64,000 nucleotides of DNA, from assembly GCA_013396755.1 (NCBI GenBank), contig VWZF01001682.1, positions 2,091,883 through 2,155,882 on the forward strand, in the 5' to 3' direction. Shown piece after piece: positions 39,036 to 52,799 of this stretch (position 1 is its first letter; each line of letters starts with the position of its first letter). Under the pieces are notes generated by a model, which saw only the letters and a program-made list of their open reading frames with translations, had not been told where the DNA came from and ran no database searches. Position numbers and translations under genes: made by a program. Origin of the DNA: Sclerurus mexicanus. Its lineage: Eukaryota; Chordata; Aves; Passeriformes; Furnariidae.

Positions 39036-42000
39036 AATCTGTGTGCCACTAGCTTCTCAGGATGTTACATAAGTCTACTCAAATGTATTCACACACAAAG
39101 ATAAAAATAATTGGAATACCTGAATGTTTTTCTACTTTAAAGCAGTATTTCTTTCAAGTGCTTTGCAAAAGCAACAACAACTGAGAACATCCACTCTTTC
39201 ATTTATGCTCATTCAGGTTTTGAACAAAGACAGAATAGTCTTTTCATGGAATCTATCAAGAAAACCTGTTGTTCTAATTATGCTCAGTCACAGATAGTTA
39301 GAGGAACAGAACTACTTTCCTTAGCTTCCAGAAATCTACAGTTTAGCGAAAATTTTGAACTAGAAGTTGTGTGTTGGAATTTACTAGCTCTTCATCAATT
39401 TTTCTTCTATTAACTTGCCCATGCATTATTGTATGTGCTTAGTATTTTCTATTTTGTGTCATGCACATTTAGAGTGCAGCAGTGGAGGCCACTTTCAATC
39501 TCATTGTTTTTATTGGCCTACTTTTATTATTTGTGTTTTAGTTACAGTTTCATTCCTGGTTTAGTGCACATTTATAAGTTACTGTATTTTTTATTTTGAA
39601 TTAAAAGGGGAGCAAGAAAAACTGTTAACATCCGACAACCACACCTTGATGCATTTGAGCCCCCAGAGTCTTGGTATGGTGCATTAATTTTTCAGTTTGT
39701 AATTTGCCAGATGCATTTAATGGAACCAATTTTCATTACATCTGTTCTATGGTTCAAAGAGCTCTTTTAGTTGCCAAAGGGAGCCAGCTTCACACAGATT
39801 CAGAGAGGGTGCTAATGCACTGTATCTTGAAATATTAGATAACTAGGGATGGTTTTCTAGCAAACAGATTATTTTTTTACAGAGACAAATTCTATATTCA
39901 TGACCTGCCACTATTCAAATTTAAACTGCTTAAATCTCTTCCTCAGGAACCATATATTGAGTTTCATGTAATTGTCTTCATAATACTCTCTGATTACTTA
40001 TCTTTTTAATCAATGATATATTCCTGTTTATTGGTAAAGGAAGACATAGCTATACATGAGTAAATACTATTTTTAAACTAAGAATAGCTTAGTAAAGCTT
40101 TCTAATGAAATATTAAAAGAGGTGAGGAATAATTTTGTAATTTTCAGCTCTAAGACAAGACATTTCCTAAACCGAAACAAACTCACATTACCAGGATAAC
40201 TGTACACGTTGTGCATAATTTTAATCTTTATAAAATGTGTAACAGTTGTATGGTATTAAATTCAAGATTTCAGTTGACAGCAACTTTCAATGAAAAGGTT
40301 TTTCCTCATGGGCTGAAGAAAATTTGAAATGTTCTACTACACTTTGAAGTTCTAAAGCATCAGCCATATGAGAATTATAAAGCATTAATCCTGAGGAGTT
40401 TCCACCTGAAAGTCATGAAATAGCATACCTGTGTGAAAAGTGACTCAGTTTTACTTCCTCAGGCAATATTTTCCTTTTTTTCTGCTGCTTCAGAAATATG
40501 CATCATGTCATAGAGAGAAGATAGCCTTGGAGTGACTGGATCTTTTTGAAATCACTGAAGACTACAGTATCACTGTATTTATCTAAGGCATTTCAATGAC
40601 ATTTATAAAAGTTGTTTATACTAGGAGTTTTCTCATAGTTTGATAAGCCACATGTAAAAGTTGCTCCAAAAAAGTAATCAGGAACTTGTTTTCACTGTTT
40701 TGTTTTAAACATTTGTTGTCTATAAAGCTAAAATCATAATAGAAGGAGCAAATGTATTTGCAGGAGTTCATATGCAATTTAAGAACATTAAATATCTCCC
40801 AGCAAAAGCAAGATCAATTACAAGCTTGTCATGTGGCCTACAGTTAGGCTTTACATTGGTTCTTTTGTAAGGTCCACTTTTCAGGCTTTGAGTAGCAAAC
40901 AGGCAATTTCTTTCTCTGCCTAAGAGGGAAAAGATACCCACAATAAACAGTCCTCCAAGAATTCTAATCTTTTGTCTTTTCTCATTACACAGAAGCATAA
41001 GAAGAGCACTCTTAGCTCTATTATGCATGCTGGCAAGCAGTAGGACAACACTGATGTTTCCCCCTTCTGCTGTCTGCCCTGGTATATGTTATATACTAAG
41101 CTAATAACCACATTTACATTTTCCAAAAGCAAAAACAAGTCCTTGTAGTGACGGTGTTTTTGTCACTGAAACTGACGGAAGCGGGGATTGACTATGAAGT
41201 ACCTATTATGAGGTCATCTAACAAATATACATGGAAGAAGGAAGGAGCTGAAGAGAGGGGTGAAGAAGGACACTCAGTCCAGGTCTGCATTTCAACTGCA
41301 AGATTTAGTATCAGAATTTATACGCTAAGAAGAGCAAAGAAAGAGCATGAACAGCCTCAGAAGGCAAATGAAGGATTCTCAAGTGTGTTTGTATTGCATT
41401 AATTGGTATGGAGGAATACTTAATACTCACTTAAAATTCACTACAAAAGAAGCAGCTGGAGGTGTCTGTTACCCTGTGCATTGCTACAACTGGAGACTTA
41501 CAAAAAAGGATTATAAAATGTGGTTATGTAAAAAGATGTTTACTAAGTTTCACTGAACCGTTTGGGCTTTTCAGTACAAAAATGCATTCTAATTTCCTTT
41601 CCACATTACTGTACCTCTTATTTTAATTTTCTAGTTGTTGCTTTGTTATATTTAGATGTATCTGGAATTACATGGTTTTGTGCAATAAATGTTATAGTAT
41701 TTCTATTGCAAAGACACAAAAATAACTATAGGTTTAAATTTATGATTGACACAGAAAGAATAAATTGCATTTCAAAATTGTTCATTTGTGGTCAAAAAGC
41801 TATGGTCATTTGTAATGCTTTTGTTTTCTTTTCTGCTACTGAACAAGGCCTGAGTACTTGGTAGCATTAAAATTCTGACACCCCGCTTTTTCCTTGAGAT
41901 CTGACTTTACTATCAAGTTCACCATATAAAGCTTTTGCCAGTGTTCTACTGGTTTTCTTTAACTTCCTGACTCAGAACTTTTGCTTTTGCTTCAGCCACT

Positions 42001-42651
42001 GAGAAGATCCCAAGTCAATTTTTTCCTAGAACCTGTAACAGTTGATAACAAAAATGAATTTTTAGCCAGAAAGCAATAGATAGCAACTACACTGGGACAG
42101 CCTCTATCATCTCAACTTTGAAATTGTGCTTGAGTAGTGAAACGAAAAGCAGACAGACCAGAATTTGCTCCTTAGTACATAAAATTGACAGATTCCAATC
42201 CGTAGATTCAGCTTCACCTAGTGGCACATCCTGGGGAAAAAACATTTTAAGAAATGACCTAAAGGAGGGATGACCTTTGATACACAACAGGTTAAACATT
42301 AAATTTAGTGATATACAAATACTTTTAGGAGTTTTGATGAGAAAACATGGAATGAATGAAAGTTATGGATATTTTCTCTTAGTATATAGTACTACTTACT
42401 TCTAGGAAAAACATGGTGTTCCAGATGAATAAATAAACTGAGAGACTAAGGACTGAAAATGTTCCTAGGAGACTACGTAGAGCACATGAAATATCCTTGC
42501 TAATGTTTTACTATTTTGTTCTTTGCATCTGGGGTTGCCTAGTTTGTCTGTAGAAATATTTCTTGGTAATTTATAAGGGAGAGAAAGTAACATCATCCTG
42601 AGAGGACTTCTCTAGTCCTGTGGAGAGCACAGCTTGCTCAGTGTGCATTTG
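39036..42651. other. Non-coding stretch
   Basis: No gene or named repeat recognised. Bases 39595-39850 are complex, motif-rich sequence of the kind seen in conserved non-coding elements (see findings). Confidence 0.6.
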
Positions 42652-42659
42652 TGACGTCA
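42652..42659. promoter_or_regulatory. Perfect cAMP-response element palindrome
   Basis: TGACGTCA, the full consensus site for CREB/ATF proteins. It retains its central CpG in a region where CpG is scarce. No promoter or transcript is visible beside it, so function is only a possibility. Confidence 0.35.
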
Positions 42660-45600
42660 TACCTCCTTAGGTGGTTAGGTCTCTTTTCCAAAGCACCTAA
42701 GTTCTAAACATACATATTATTCCAAAACACAATGCACCTTTCTTTATAGTACAGACTTGGCCTTGTGTTGTGTAGAGCTTAGTAGACATACTAATCCTTC
42801 ATGGCCTGTCTTTTGATTGTAATTGAACTCTTATGATTTAAAATATGGAAGAAAGCTGTTGTCAAAATCAAGACAGTGAAAATTGAAATTAATAAGTAAA
42901 AATAATTTACATTGCTTTCTGATGCTAATAACAAAGCAAAAACTTGCAGCAGTTTCTTACCAATGGATGCTGTAAATTTAATATTTTTTAATTCAAGTTT
43001 AATATTCTTTTTATAATTAACTGGACTCAGTGACGTAATGAAAGGTACTAAATACATAATAAATTTAGGAATCTACAACTCAGACTCTGAATTTTATGTT
43101 CTTCCTCCTCCCTTCTGCAGAAGTCAATGGTAATTCCTAATATCATGTTTTTTCCTGTGTCTGACTTTACTTTCTGGCCCCATCCATCATTCCATTCCCC
43201 AAACTGTAGATCACTTTGATGCTAGGGACAGAAGAAGGGAAGAGCAGGTCTGAGATTTAACTTTTAGGTTCTAGATGAAACATATAGATTACCATATTTT
43301 GATAATTGCACTAGGTTATTTGTAAATGATGTAAGGAAAGGGTGTGGGGTTGGACAGGCGGAAACACTGTTTATCCCCTTTATGGCACACTTCAAGATTG
43401 ACCATCAGATTTTTTTCATATTTTCCTTGTGACTGGTTCACTAGTTTCAAGTCTTTAAAGGATGACCTAAATTCTGCAGTTAGTTAGAATGGGTGACAAA
43501 TTAAGTACTGGCAATTTCAGGATAGGGTCTGTTCTAGGTACATATAAATAAATGCACCCCACAGATTTGCTTTCAGTAGCATTTTGGCACTTCTGTGTGT
43601 TCATGGCATCTCTCAGGGCATTTTAACTACTATAGTCTTGTACTAAAATGCATACATTTCACCTCTCATCCTGCTTGAGGTGCCTAAGTTGTTCACTTTA
43701 TTTTTTTCCAAGAAGCTGTAATCATCTTGAAATTATACAGGAATTTTGCTATTGTAGTGTGTGTGCCTTTGGCTCGTAAAGATCCAGTCTGCTAGCAAAG
43801 AGCAATCTCTGTTAGCAGGCACAGAGCTGTTCAACAGGAGCTTCATGAACTTCTGATTTTTTAGCTAGAAACCAAATGTGTAATTACTAATCTGTGCGTA
43901 TTTTAGCCTAATATGTGTTCAGATTGTCCTTTCTTACATTCATATTTCTGTAACAGATCTACAATTGCCACATGATTCTAATTTTGATCTTATGCAGTGC
44001 CACAGGGAAGACTGTCTTACATGCACCGTGAAGGTCAAATTTTAAGCCTATGTTTATTTTTCTAAAAATTTTCATGAAAAAGAAATTAGCTTTCCATACT
44101 TTGTTTTATATAAACAATATCACAATGTTTTTCTCTTTGTCTAGGTTAATCTTAAAAAGGTTTAATTATTCCAGCAATTTCCTAGGCATTGGAAGCTGAA
44201 GCACTATTCCTAAACTGTTTTTGTTTTTTTTTTCCAAGCAGTACATTTACCATTTACTCTTCTGTTACCTCAGGTAACTGCTAAACATTCAGATACTGCT
44301 AAAGCAGATCCTTTTTAGCACAATAGGTTGAATTTATTGGTTCTACTTTTTTAAATATATTTTAGTTGTCCAAGTAGACTTGGAAAGGACAGTACATTAA
44401 AGACTCTCTCTTTACTCCTTTTCTCATTTTCTACCATTATTAGAATCTATTTTCCATTATGATTTTCAGTTGAGACTGAAACAAAAGCTTTCTTTCAGAA
44501 ATCTTTCTTCCGTTTAGTGAGTTACGTTCCCTATTTCATCTTAGCTTTCATTGTGTTCCCCTTGCTCTTTGTCTGCCTGAATGAAGCCTGTTCCCCTTCC
44601 ATGTCTTTTGGAATACACCCTTGTCTACCTTATTTGATACAATAGTTGGCTTTTGTTAAAGCATGTGGTCTTATGTAAATATTCTTTGGTTATCTGTGTT
44701 TCTTTTCTAACTTTAATTTCTTTGCCATTTCAAGTAGGTCTGCCAGCATAGACTAAGCTACAGAAGTGAGACCACATAATAAAGTCCTTAAGGCGAGATT
44801 TTGCCTGATCTATGGGTAGGAAGTACATCATCAATGCCACCATAACTACTTGCTGTGTTTCCTTTGTGCATATGAAATAAAATACATTTTTAAGCAATAT
44901 CCAAGAGACCTGACAAAATTACTGCCATGAGCTTCTGTTCTGTTAGTTTCTTTCATAAAAAAAATTAAATGTAGCCTTAGCATATTGAAATGGCAATGAA
45001 AGCAGGCATCTTTCTATATTTTTTGTTTATTAGTAGTGCATTTGCCTGTAAACCACTATAATAATAATGACCAAATATGCAACAAATTCACTTCTGCATA
45101 GTGTAATACCCTGAGAATCCCACTGACTTCAGCCAGTTAAGATCGTTAGACAACCCAGAATCTGATCAATTAAAAATTAATTTCATTACTGTCAATATAG
45201 TTGAATAATGTTACATATAAGGAATGCTGAAATTTGAAAGTTTTTTTGAATCATTGGATTATGTTTATAAAAATTAAATCCCTTCCTACTTCGGTGGTAC
45301 AATATATAATAGCGTTGCTTTGCAATATTTTAGTTCAGTTAAATGTCTCATTAAGAAAAACCAACTTCCTGATTTATTGTTGCTTTGCAGAGTAAATTTT
45401 AATGAGTGAAATTTCACTAATGATTAAAATCCATTTTCCATTTTTTTATGGAGTCTGAGTACATTTGTAATAGGCATGTTTAGGTTTAAAATTATTATTG
45501 CTCTTACATTAGTTACTATTTAGTGTATATTAGAAAAATATTCTAATGAAATTTAAAGAATTATTTTTAAATATATTAATTATGCTATCTATTTGAAGCA

Positions 45601-47456
45601 ATTTTAAAACTGTTGAAATGCTTCCCTACAGAAGTAAGTAGCTTTCCCGTATAGCATATTTTCATTCAATAATCCACATTTATTTATATTTATGTCAACT
45701 GAAGATTACCAAGTTATTTGGACTTGACACAATACTAAAAAAACCCCGCCTTTATCCATGCAGACCCAAGGTATTTGCATATGTATTTTGAGATTTATGC
45801 TTAACATGAGCTATTCTTTCCCCAACTAACAAAAATATATAAATCTCTTTAATTTGATAGAACTACATCCCTGTGATTGGAGCAACGTATTCTGAAATTG
45901 AGACCAAGAAGGTGTGCAAAGGAAAGTTCTTGATACCCTTTAGGAAAGGGGAATATTCAATTCTACAGCCTAAGTCAGTTAATTTCCCACCTTTCTGTTT
46001 TCATTGTGAGGGGGACTGTTTTCAAGTGTCATAAGGGAGAGAAACATGGTGAGACTCTATTGTGCAGATTTGCATCTGTATTACTATTAAGACAAGTCTT
46101 TAATTATAGGTAGATCAGATAGCATTAAGGTTAATTGTCTCCAATTTCTTCAGTTTCATTTCCTTGTAATGTATAATTGTGAGTTGTCTATTCCAACCTA
46201 TTTCAATCAGGTGCCACATAATAAATACTTGAGAAAGATATTTTATTGTATAATCTATATGTAGATTATATATATAAAATAGTCTATTCTATAGTCTCTT
46301 CTCTGAAGGAGGTAGATATTCAAATTCCAAACAATCATATCATTTAAAAGGTATTTGGTTTTATCACTAGTTTAAATACATCAATAAGTATTTATAGTCT
46401 TAATTTTTTGGCATTTGCAGTTGTGAGAGCCTTGGCATGAATGTGTTAATGTTAGAAGAATCTTGCATTTGGTTTCTGTTTTTCAGCTACTAATTCTACT
46501 CACACTATGAAAATATAGATAAAATAGATACAAAGACTGCGGTACGTTTATAGGAACAAGAGGGAAAAAAGAAGTCAGATGCACAGCTTTGTGCTGAGAG
46601 CTATAGGGGGAAGAAGAATATGACATGATATAACAAGGCATCACCAAAAAAAATAATGGTAGAGCAAGTGGTGTGGGAAGGAGAATAAGGGGGAGACATT
46701 GCTGTAAGACCTATATATACCTTATCTTTCAGCATCTGTTTTCTGAGATTGATGAGGCAGATAGATCCACTGTACTAAAACACAAGTTCCCCTTACAGCA
46801 GCACAGTAACAAGATTCGGGAGCTAAGGGGAGGACTGTTCAGGCAGGCAACTACATAGTCTTGAAAATACTGAAAAATGAAAAATCTCAATCCATAATAT
46901 TTATAATTTCTAAAAATATTTTGGACTACATGTGATTTTTGCCAGCTGAAAGCTGCCCTTAGTTGTTTAATGCTGGTGAAGTTTGCTGCTGTTGAAGGCT
47001 CACAGGTTTTCTTACTTCCCTACTTTAAAGCTTGCAGTTTATATGCTTGCAAGAGATACACTGTAAGAAGCCTCTAGGTTTTTTGGGTAAATCTGCTCAG
47101 TTGCCATGGTAGGTGTTAGGTAACTCACTGTCAATGTCAGTGCCTGCATCTTATTGGTAGAAATTAATTTTTACATACAGGTCTTTCTCTAATTATCAAA
47201 TTCTCAACAGTGCCATTTTTTTCATTATTTTCTCAAAAGATGCCTTTTATTTTGGTTTTTTTTTTTTTGACATTGTACTGAACACTATTTCAAGGACATT
47301 GCCATTCTCAAGATATCTTCAAATTAAAACTTGTAGAAAAATGGGAACAAATCTTTAAAAATAGATCTATTCCAGGCATTTGGGATGAAAACTATAATTT
47401 CCCTGCTTTTTGGTTTTCTGTTTTCAGAAATAGATTTTCCTGTTTCAACAGACTAT
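42660..47456. other. Non-coding stretch
   Basis: No gene or transposon recognised. An inverted repeat with a 9-bp stem and 4-base loop lies at 46249-46270 (TATAATCTA..TAGATTATA). Bases 45280-45460 are rich in homeodomain-like TAAT motifs. Confidence 0.6.
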
Positions 47457-47514
47457 AGTTACTTAAGTAGAACATGTAGAACATGTAACTAGTAGTTACT
47501 TAAGAAGAACATGT
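47457..47514. repeat. Diverged 21-bp direct repeat with AGAACA half-sites
   Basis: Two 21-bp units beginning AGTTACTTAAG (47457-47477 and 47494-47514) differ at one base. Between them AGAACATGT is repeated. The result is three AGAACA hexamers at 47469, 47478 and 47506. The first two form a direct repeat with 3-base spacing. AGAACA is the half-site recognised by androgen, glucocorticoid and progesterone receptors. Confidence 0.85.
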
Positions 47515-48429
47515 TTATACTATCTGGTTTGCAAACGCTGGCACAAAACACTGGGATTTTGTAAGAATCATAAGATTTAAAACGAAAGAGTCTTATTTTG
47601 GAGGACATATTATAGCAATACTTGTATGGAATTTCCTAGTCATTAAGAGAATAATGGCTACTCACATTTCCCAAATGCAGTCAGCCAATGTTTAGAGAAA
47701 TCTTTATTAAGAAAATGACCAGACATAAAAAGCCCTTCTCTTGTAAGTGCAGGCACTTAATTGACTGCTCTGATCATTAAAATAAATTAGGCTACATTCT
47801 CCACAACTCCCCATGGAACTTTTATTTCTAGAGAGAATTGTTAAACAATTCACTGTTGCAATGCAAAACAGAAAACCATGTTTTTCTGTTACAGTAGCTG
47901 TGCCAAAGTATATACGTTTCTTTTTTCCATTGTCTTTGGTCTGTCTTCCCTTAAACCAGGTTAGTTAAACTGAGTTCATTTCCTTTCTCTCTTACTCTCT
48001 CTCCTTCTCTACAAGACAGAGTTCAATGTCTGCTTCAATTCTACCACTTTATTTTTGAAGTTTCAACAAAATATGTTTTATCAAAGTAGTCTAACCTTTT
48101 TGTGTGGTCTAAGAACTGTAGCTGGAGGTAGCAATTCTAGTAAGCTTTGCTTCCAAGATACCTAATCTTTTGTGACTGTTTAATTAATTTTGCATTCCAC
48201 AAGTTAATTTTGTATTTCTTCTGCTCAAAGTCCGTTATTGTAATACCGTGTAACTTGTTTTTTAATCGCAGAAAACACAGTCAAGCAGGTTGAGGTAACC
48301 CTTATATTTCTATTGGATTTTTTTTTCCCTTTTGTTAATTTATTATCAAAGATTCCATGCCCACAATTTCTTATTAATTACTTTGTCTAAGCTGATCTTG
48401 AAAACTTTCTATTCACTTTCTAGATGCCC
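47515..48429. other. Non-coding stretch
   Basis: No gene or repeat recognised. Confidence 0.6.
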
Positions 48430-48990
48430 TATAAAGCTTAGAAAAGCAGGGCTTGAAGGTATCTCAAGAGTTCATTTAATCTTCTGCCAGAGGCAGAAAC
48501 ATTTTTATGACCTGCTCCTAAACACCTCTAACCTCTTCAGGCAAATTATTATGATGCCCTTATATAATTATAGTTTGAAAATTTTTTGTTAATGTATACC
48601 TTATGTCTTTCTTGTTACAGTTTAAGTTCAATAAAGCTTAACCTGTCCAACAAGAAAATGTAGAGTATTTCTTTTCCCCTCAGTCATGTATTCTCTCTCA
48701 ATCTTTTTTTTTTTTTTCCTAAATCCATACTTTCTATAACTTTTTGAGTTGTATCTTTCTCAAAGCTGTGTTCCTAAAATTGGACCCAGTAAGCACCTGG
48801 TGTGTTGCCAGTAACAGAGAGAATGGAAGACTGATTTCACATGTCTTGCAAGCTACCTTTCCATTGTTGCTCCTAATGCAATTTCTTTTTTCATAGCAGT
48901 AAGATATGTATTGACTCATGTGACTATGTGATCCTCTGTGACAAAAGATTCCATTCTATAGAATTATCAGCAAAATAATCCTCGTTATAT
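48430..48990 (-). mobile_element. Ancient CR1 LINE 3' end
   Basis: Plus-strand phrases follow the complement of the CR1 3' region in order. First comes a GAAGGTATCTCAAGAG..CAT block near 48455-48475. Next is CTGCCAGAGGCAGAAACAT near 48483. A degenerate TTTCTTGTTACAGTTTAAG block lies near 48608, and a CCTAAAATTGGACCCAGTA block near 48771-48789 corresponds to the CR1 'gaactggacacagtactcc' region. A TTGACTCATGT block lies near 48910. The copy is heavily mutated, so it is an old insertion shared by many birds or older. Boundaries are approximate; no protein is encoded. Confidence 0.6.
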
Positions 48991-51175
48991 ACTTGGTCAT
49001 TCTTGCCTAGATGCTCTATCATCCATCTAAGGATTTGATCAACGTCTTGATCTCACTGCCTCTACTTTGAGACATATAAACAACTTTAATCATGAAAGGA
49101 CACGTGCTCAGCTTAATATTTCATCTTAGGACTTCTTTATAAGTATAATCATATTTTCAGCCACTGCTATTTTTGTAGTTTTACAGGTTGTTTTGGAAAC
49201 TATGTGTTCTGTAACACTTGCAAATAATTTCTATTGGTTTTCAGAGACTCAAGGTTTCATTGAGAGTTGTATATAGTTATGTATATCTTTATATAGGTAC
49301 ACATGCATAGACTATTATGGTTTGATAGATACTTATCCTACAGAATTCACTTTAAAAAGAGGCAGAAAAAATTATAGTATTGACATGTCGTCAAATTTAT
49401 TAAAAGACTAATTCTCAAGCCTCAACATAATTCTTTTTCTTTGCATTACAGCTCTATTTGCAGGGGTTTTTTTTGTAGGTTTGTTAATTTAGTCTCTGAA
49501 ATGCAGCTACTGACCTCTGTACCTTTCATAAAAAGATAGTATTCATTGTATCGCCACAAATTAATTGCAAGAAGAATTAAACAGTGAATATACAAAGACA
49601 AAAAAAAAAGCAGATCTATATGATTCTGTAGAAATGAGAATCACAGGAACAGAGAAATATACCTTTTCAATGGTACAGTTATATTTTCTTAAAATCAAAG
49701 TATCTTTTAGGATGTGTTATATGCTAGAGAGGTGAATGAGTAGATATAAGATATCCTTCACCTTCCTTCTCTTAATTAATTTTATCTCCTGACAAAGATC
49801 TCAATTAGAAGGTTTTATCATTTTTATTAGGAAAAAGAAAGAATGACACATCTCGGGTGCTTTGAAGATGTAACATTGCATTTTAATATAACTTGACCTT
49901 CTAAATAATCATATCATACGTTTGCTTTTGAGGCTCTAAAGTTGTAATCTAAGACAATTTATTACATTCTTGACTGTGATATGTTCTTAATCTAAAATAA
50001 TTCCTCTCATCTCCCAAAAGCAAATTCTTCCAGGCTGGCATAAACCAATGAGGCAAGGAAAGTAAAGCTATTTTTAGAAAAATAGGTTATGGGGCTTATG
50101 TTCAACATGTTCAACAACTGTTAAAGTTCCTCAGGCTGTATTCAGCCACACTAAGATGTGACTGATTTTGAACAGTTTACTTTGACCCTACCAATATGAG
50201 GTTCCAGATTTAAAATATGATATTTTGTGGGTGGATTTTGTATGTATCTCTTCAAATTCAACAGATTTTTCCCTGGATACTTGCTTAGTAGCCTGCAAGT
50301 AGTAAAAGTGTGGTTATTCCAGTAGTAGGTTTGTTTGAAAATCTAACGTTGTTTAAACACAATTGCTTTCATTACAGGAGTTAAATAGATATTTGCTTGC
50401 CAGAACTTTGGAATGGTGCATGTGATGTAAGTGCCTGTGTTTTTTTCCAGCTACAGGTTCTTGCTCTCAGAAAAAAAAAGAGGAGGGACCATTCCCCTCA
50501 TTTTTCCTACTCTCCCTCTCTTATTTTTACTTTCCGATCTTTCATACTGCAATGTTTTGCCCTTTCATTAACTGTTATATTTCTAAAACCCTTCTCTGAG
50601 CCACTGCACCCTTTAAAAAGGCAGCAAATTATACAGGTTAGGGTTTGCTGCCAAGCAAGTGGTAAGTGCTACTTGCCTTCAAAGGGGCACAATGGTAACG
50701 CAGAGGGTGGAATAAAGGAACGATTTTTAATGACCGTGAGTTCAATTGACTCAGCAGCTTTTTGCAGCCATGGTTCCACTAAGCTGAATAAAATTACTTC
50801 TTGTCCCTGCAAGTCTTGTTTCCCCTATCTCCATAAATGATCATGTCTTCAAAATGATGATTGGCAAAATGCAACTTTTATCTAAACTGTATGTCATTCA
50901 TCCCTAATATACACTTATCAAGATGTACTTTGTTGTTGTCACAAACAAGATAATTTAATCAAATTATCAAATAGAAGAAGTTATCAGCTACAAGTAATGA
51001 CTTAGCACTGGAAAATTCATGTTATACCTTTTTGTACAACACACCCTCTTTCTGGAAATCGAAGGAGATGCAGTCCTTGAAACAATTTGCACAAACATTC
51101 AACATGCAATCCCCAAACACACACAGCTCAAATTTACATTTAATTCAAAGGTATGACTATAATTAACATTAATAC
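48991..51175. other. Non-coding stretch
   Basis: No gene recognised. A 147-codon plus-strand frame at 50397-50840 has no domain or family resemblance and looks like a chance frame. A direct repeat of ATGTTCAAC occurs at about 50099-50116. Confidence 0.55.
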
Positions 51176-51179
51176 TTCT

Positions 51180-51400
51180 TTTTATATATTTTTTTTTTTT
51201 AATATATAGTGGATATTGCCAGTTGGGTTTGGTTTTTACATCTTTTGTCTTTTGGTGGAGCTCTTTCTTCTTTTTTTTTTTTCTTTTTTCTGTTTTTTTT
51301 TTAGGTTTTTTGTTTACCTTTATTTGGCATTTATTTCTTCTGTTCTTCAGGTGTCTGGGATTTTTTTGTTTATTTGTGCATTTTTATGTGGGTTTTTTTA
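51180..51400. repeat. T-rich low-complexity tract
   Basis: A strongly T-rich stretch with poly(T) runs. The apparent hydrophobic frames here (51216-51401, 51223-51468) are translations of poly(T) into Phe and Leu. Confidence 0.85.
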
Positions 51401-52799
51401 GTTCTTTGTGGGGCGACTACTCTTGCTTTGACTTTGTATTTGTTCTGATTATTTTTTTATCACCTTAATCTAAATTTATGGTTGCTTCTGGTGCCTTGTA
51501 GTGGTTTCAGCAGCTAATAGTTTTTTCTTACTTTAAACACCTGGTACATGTAAAATTTGACATTCCTTTCCAAAGCAGGCACATCCTTTTGATTTAATGA
51601 CAAATGACTGTTGATTTCTATTCTGTGATCTCACTCTCAAGGAGCTGCTGATAGTAAGCAATTGTCACGTCATATCTGACATATGTCAAGAATAATGCCA
51701 AAGGTGATAATTTGGTATCATTATAATCATTCAACTTCCAGCAGAAAAAAATATTTTTATTTAAGTGGCATTTGCAACTGATACTGCTACACAAGATATT
51801 ACCATGGTGACAAAACAGTCATTTTGGCTGCCACTAAAAAACACATATTTTGTTTGGTACCAAGAATAATTCCAAATAAAGCACAAAACCAGCCAGTTTG
51901 CCAGATGTCAATGTAAAATGAGGTATATTAGAGGCCAGCTGCTTACTTACTTTATCAACCTATAGCAACCATTTCTAAAGATGAAAACCTTTTAAAGAAG
52001 AAATGCAAATACATATTGTAAATATGCAAGTATTGCTACGAAGGGCTAATTCAAGAGGTTATTCGTCAAAATGGCCATTCTCCATACTGAAATAACAACT
52101 ACCATTCACCGAACACCAAAGAAATAAAGCACAGGGTTACAAAGAGGGGGAAATGTATCTTTTAAAATAAATGCTTGACAGAAATAATGAATATTTAAAC
52201 TTGAAGACTGAATTAGAGTATTGAGCTGACTTAATGGCTACTGTCTTGCATTGTTATGTAAGACTGAGATTTTGTAGTTGTTTTGGATCTCCATGCTTTT
52301 GGCAGACTCTCTGAGAAGTTAACATAAAAATGTTATTATCTATCTCTAAAAATTAGCTGATATTACTCACAGATTTTCTTCTCTCTCATAGAAAGCAACA
52401 TGAGTTCATGAAGATAGAGGTGAAAAATGAGTCTTGCTTTGGGAAAAATTGCAGTTTAAGAGGTAGTGAAAAAGCTCAAGACCTCAGTTAAAATAAATCA
52501 GCATTCTGAGTTTATGGCTCAGAGCAGTGAAAACTTCCCATTTCATACCTTAGCAATAGATTTATTTTGCTTTTTGAACAGATTTTTCAGATCTGTCTAA
52601 AAAGTGCACACAAGGGAACTTGTACGTATGATCATCTGTGTAAGCTGCATGAATCAGAACAGTCCACATTTCTACAGAATTTATCTTGTTTGATGTGACC
52701 ATAAGGGAAAAAAAAATCTATAATTCTTGATTAGATAGATATACTTATGATATTTAGATTTATGAAACCTGAAACATCATGGCTATTGTTCATGCTGGA
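51401..52799. other. Non-coding stretch
   Basis: No gene recognised. Bases 51560-52130 are complex sequence with dense short motifs, including a POU octamer ATGCAAAT near 52003, and could be conserved regulatory DNA (see findings). Confidence 0.55.

Noticed and set aside
50397..50840. 147-codon plus-strand open frame
   Set aside because: No recognisable domain, mixed composition, and a length within chance expectation.
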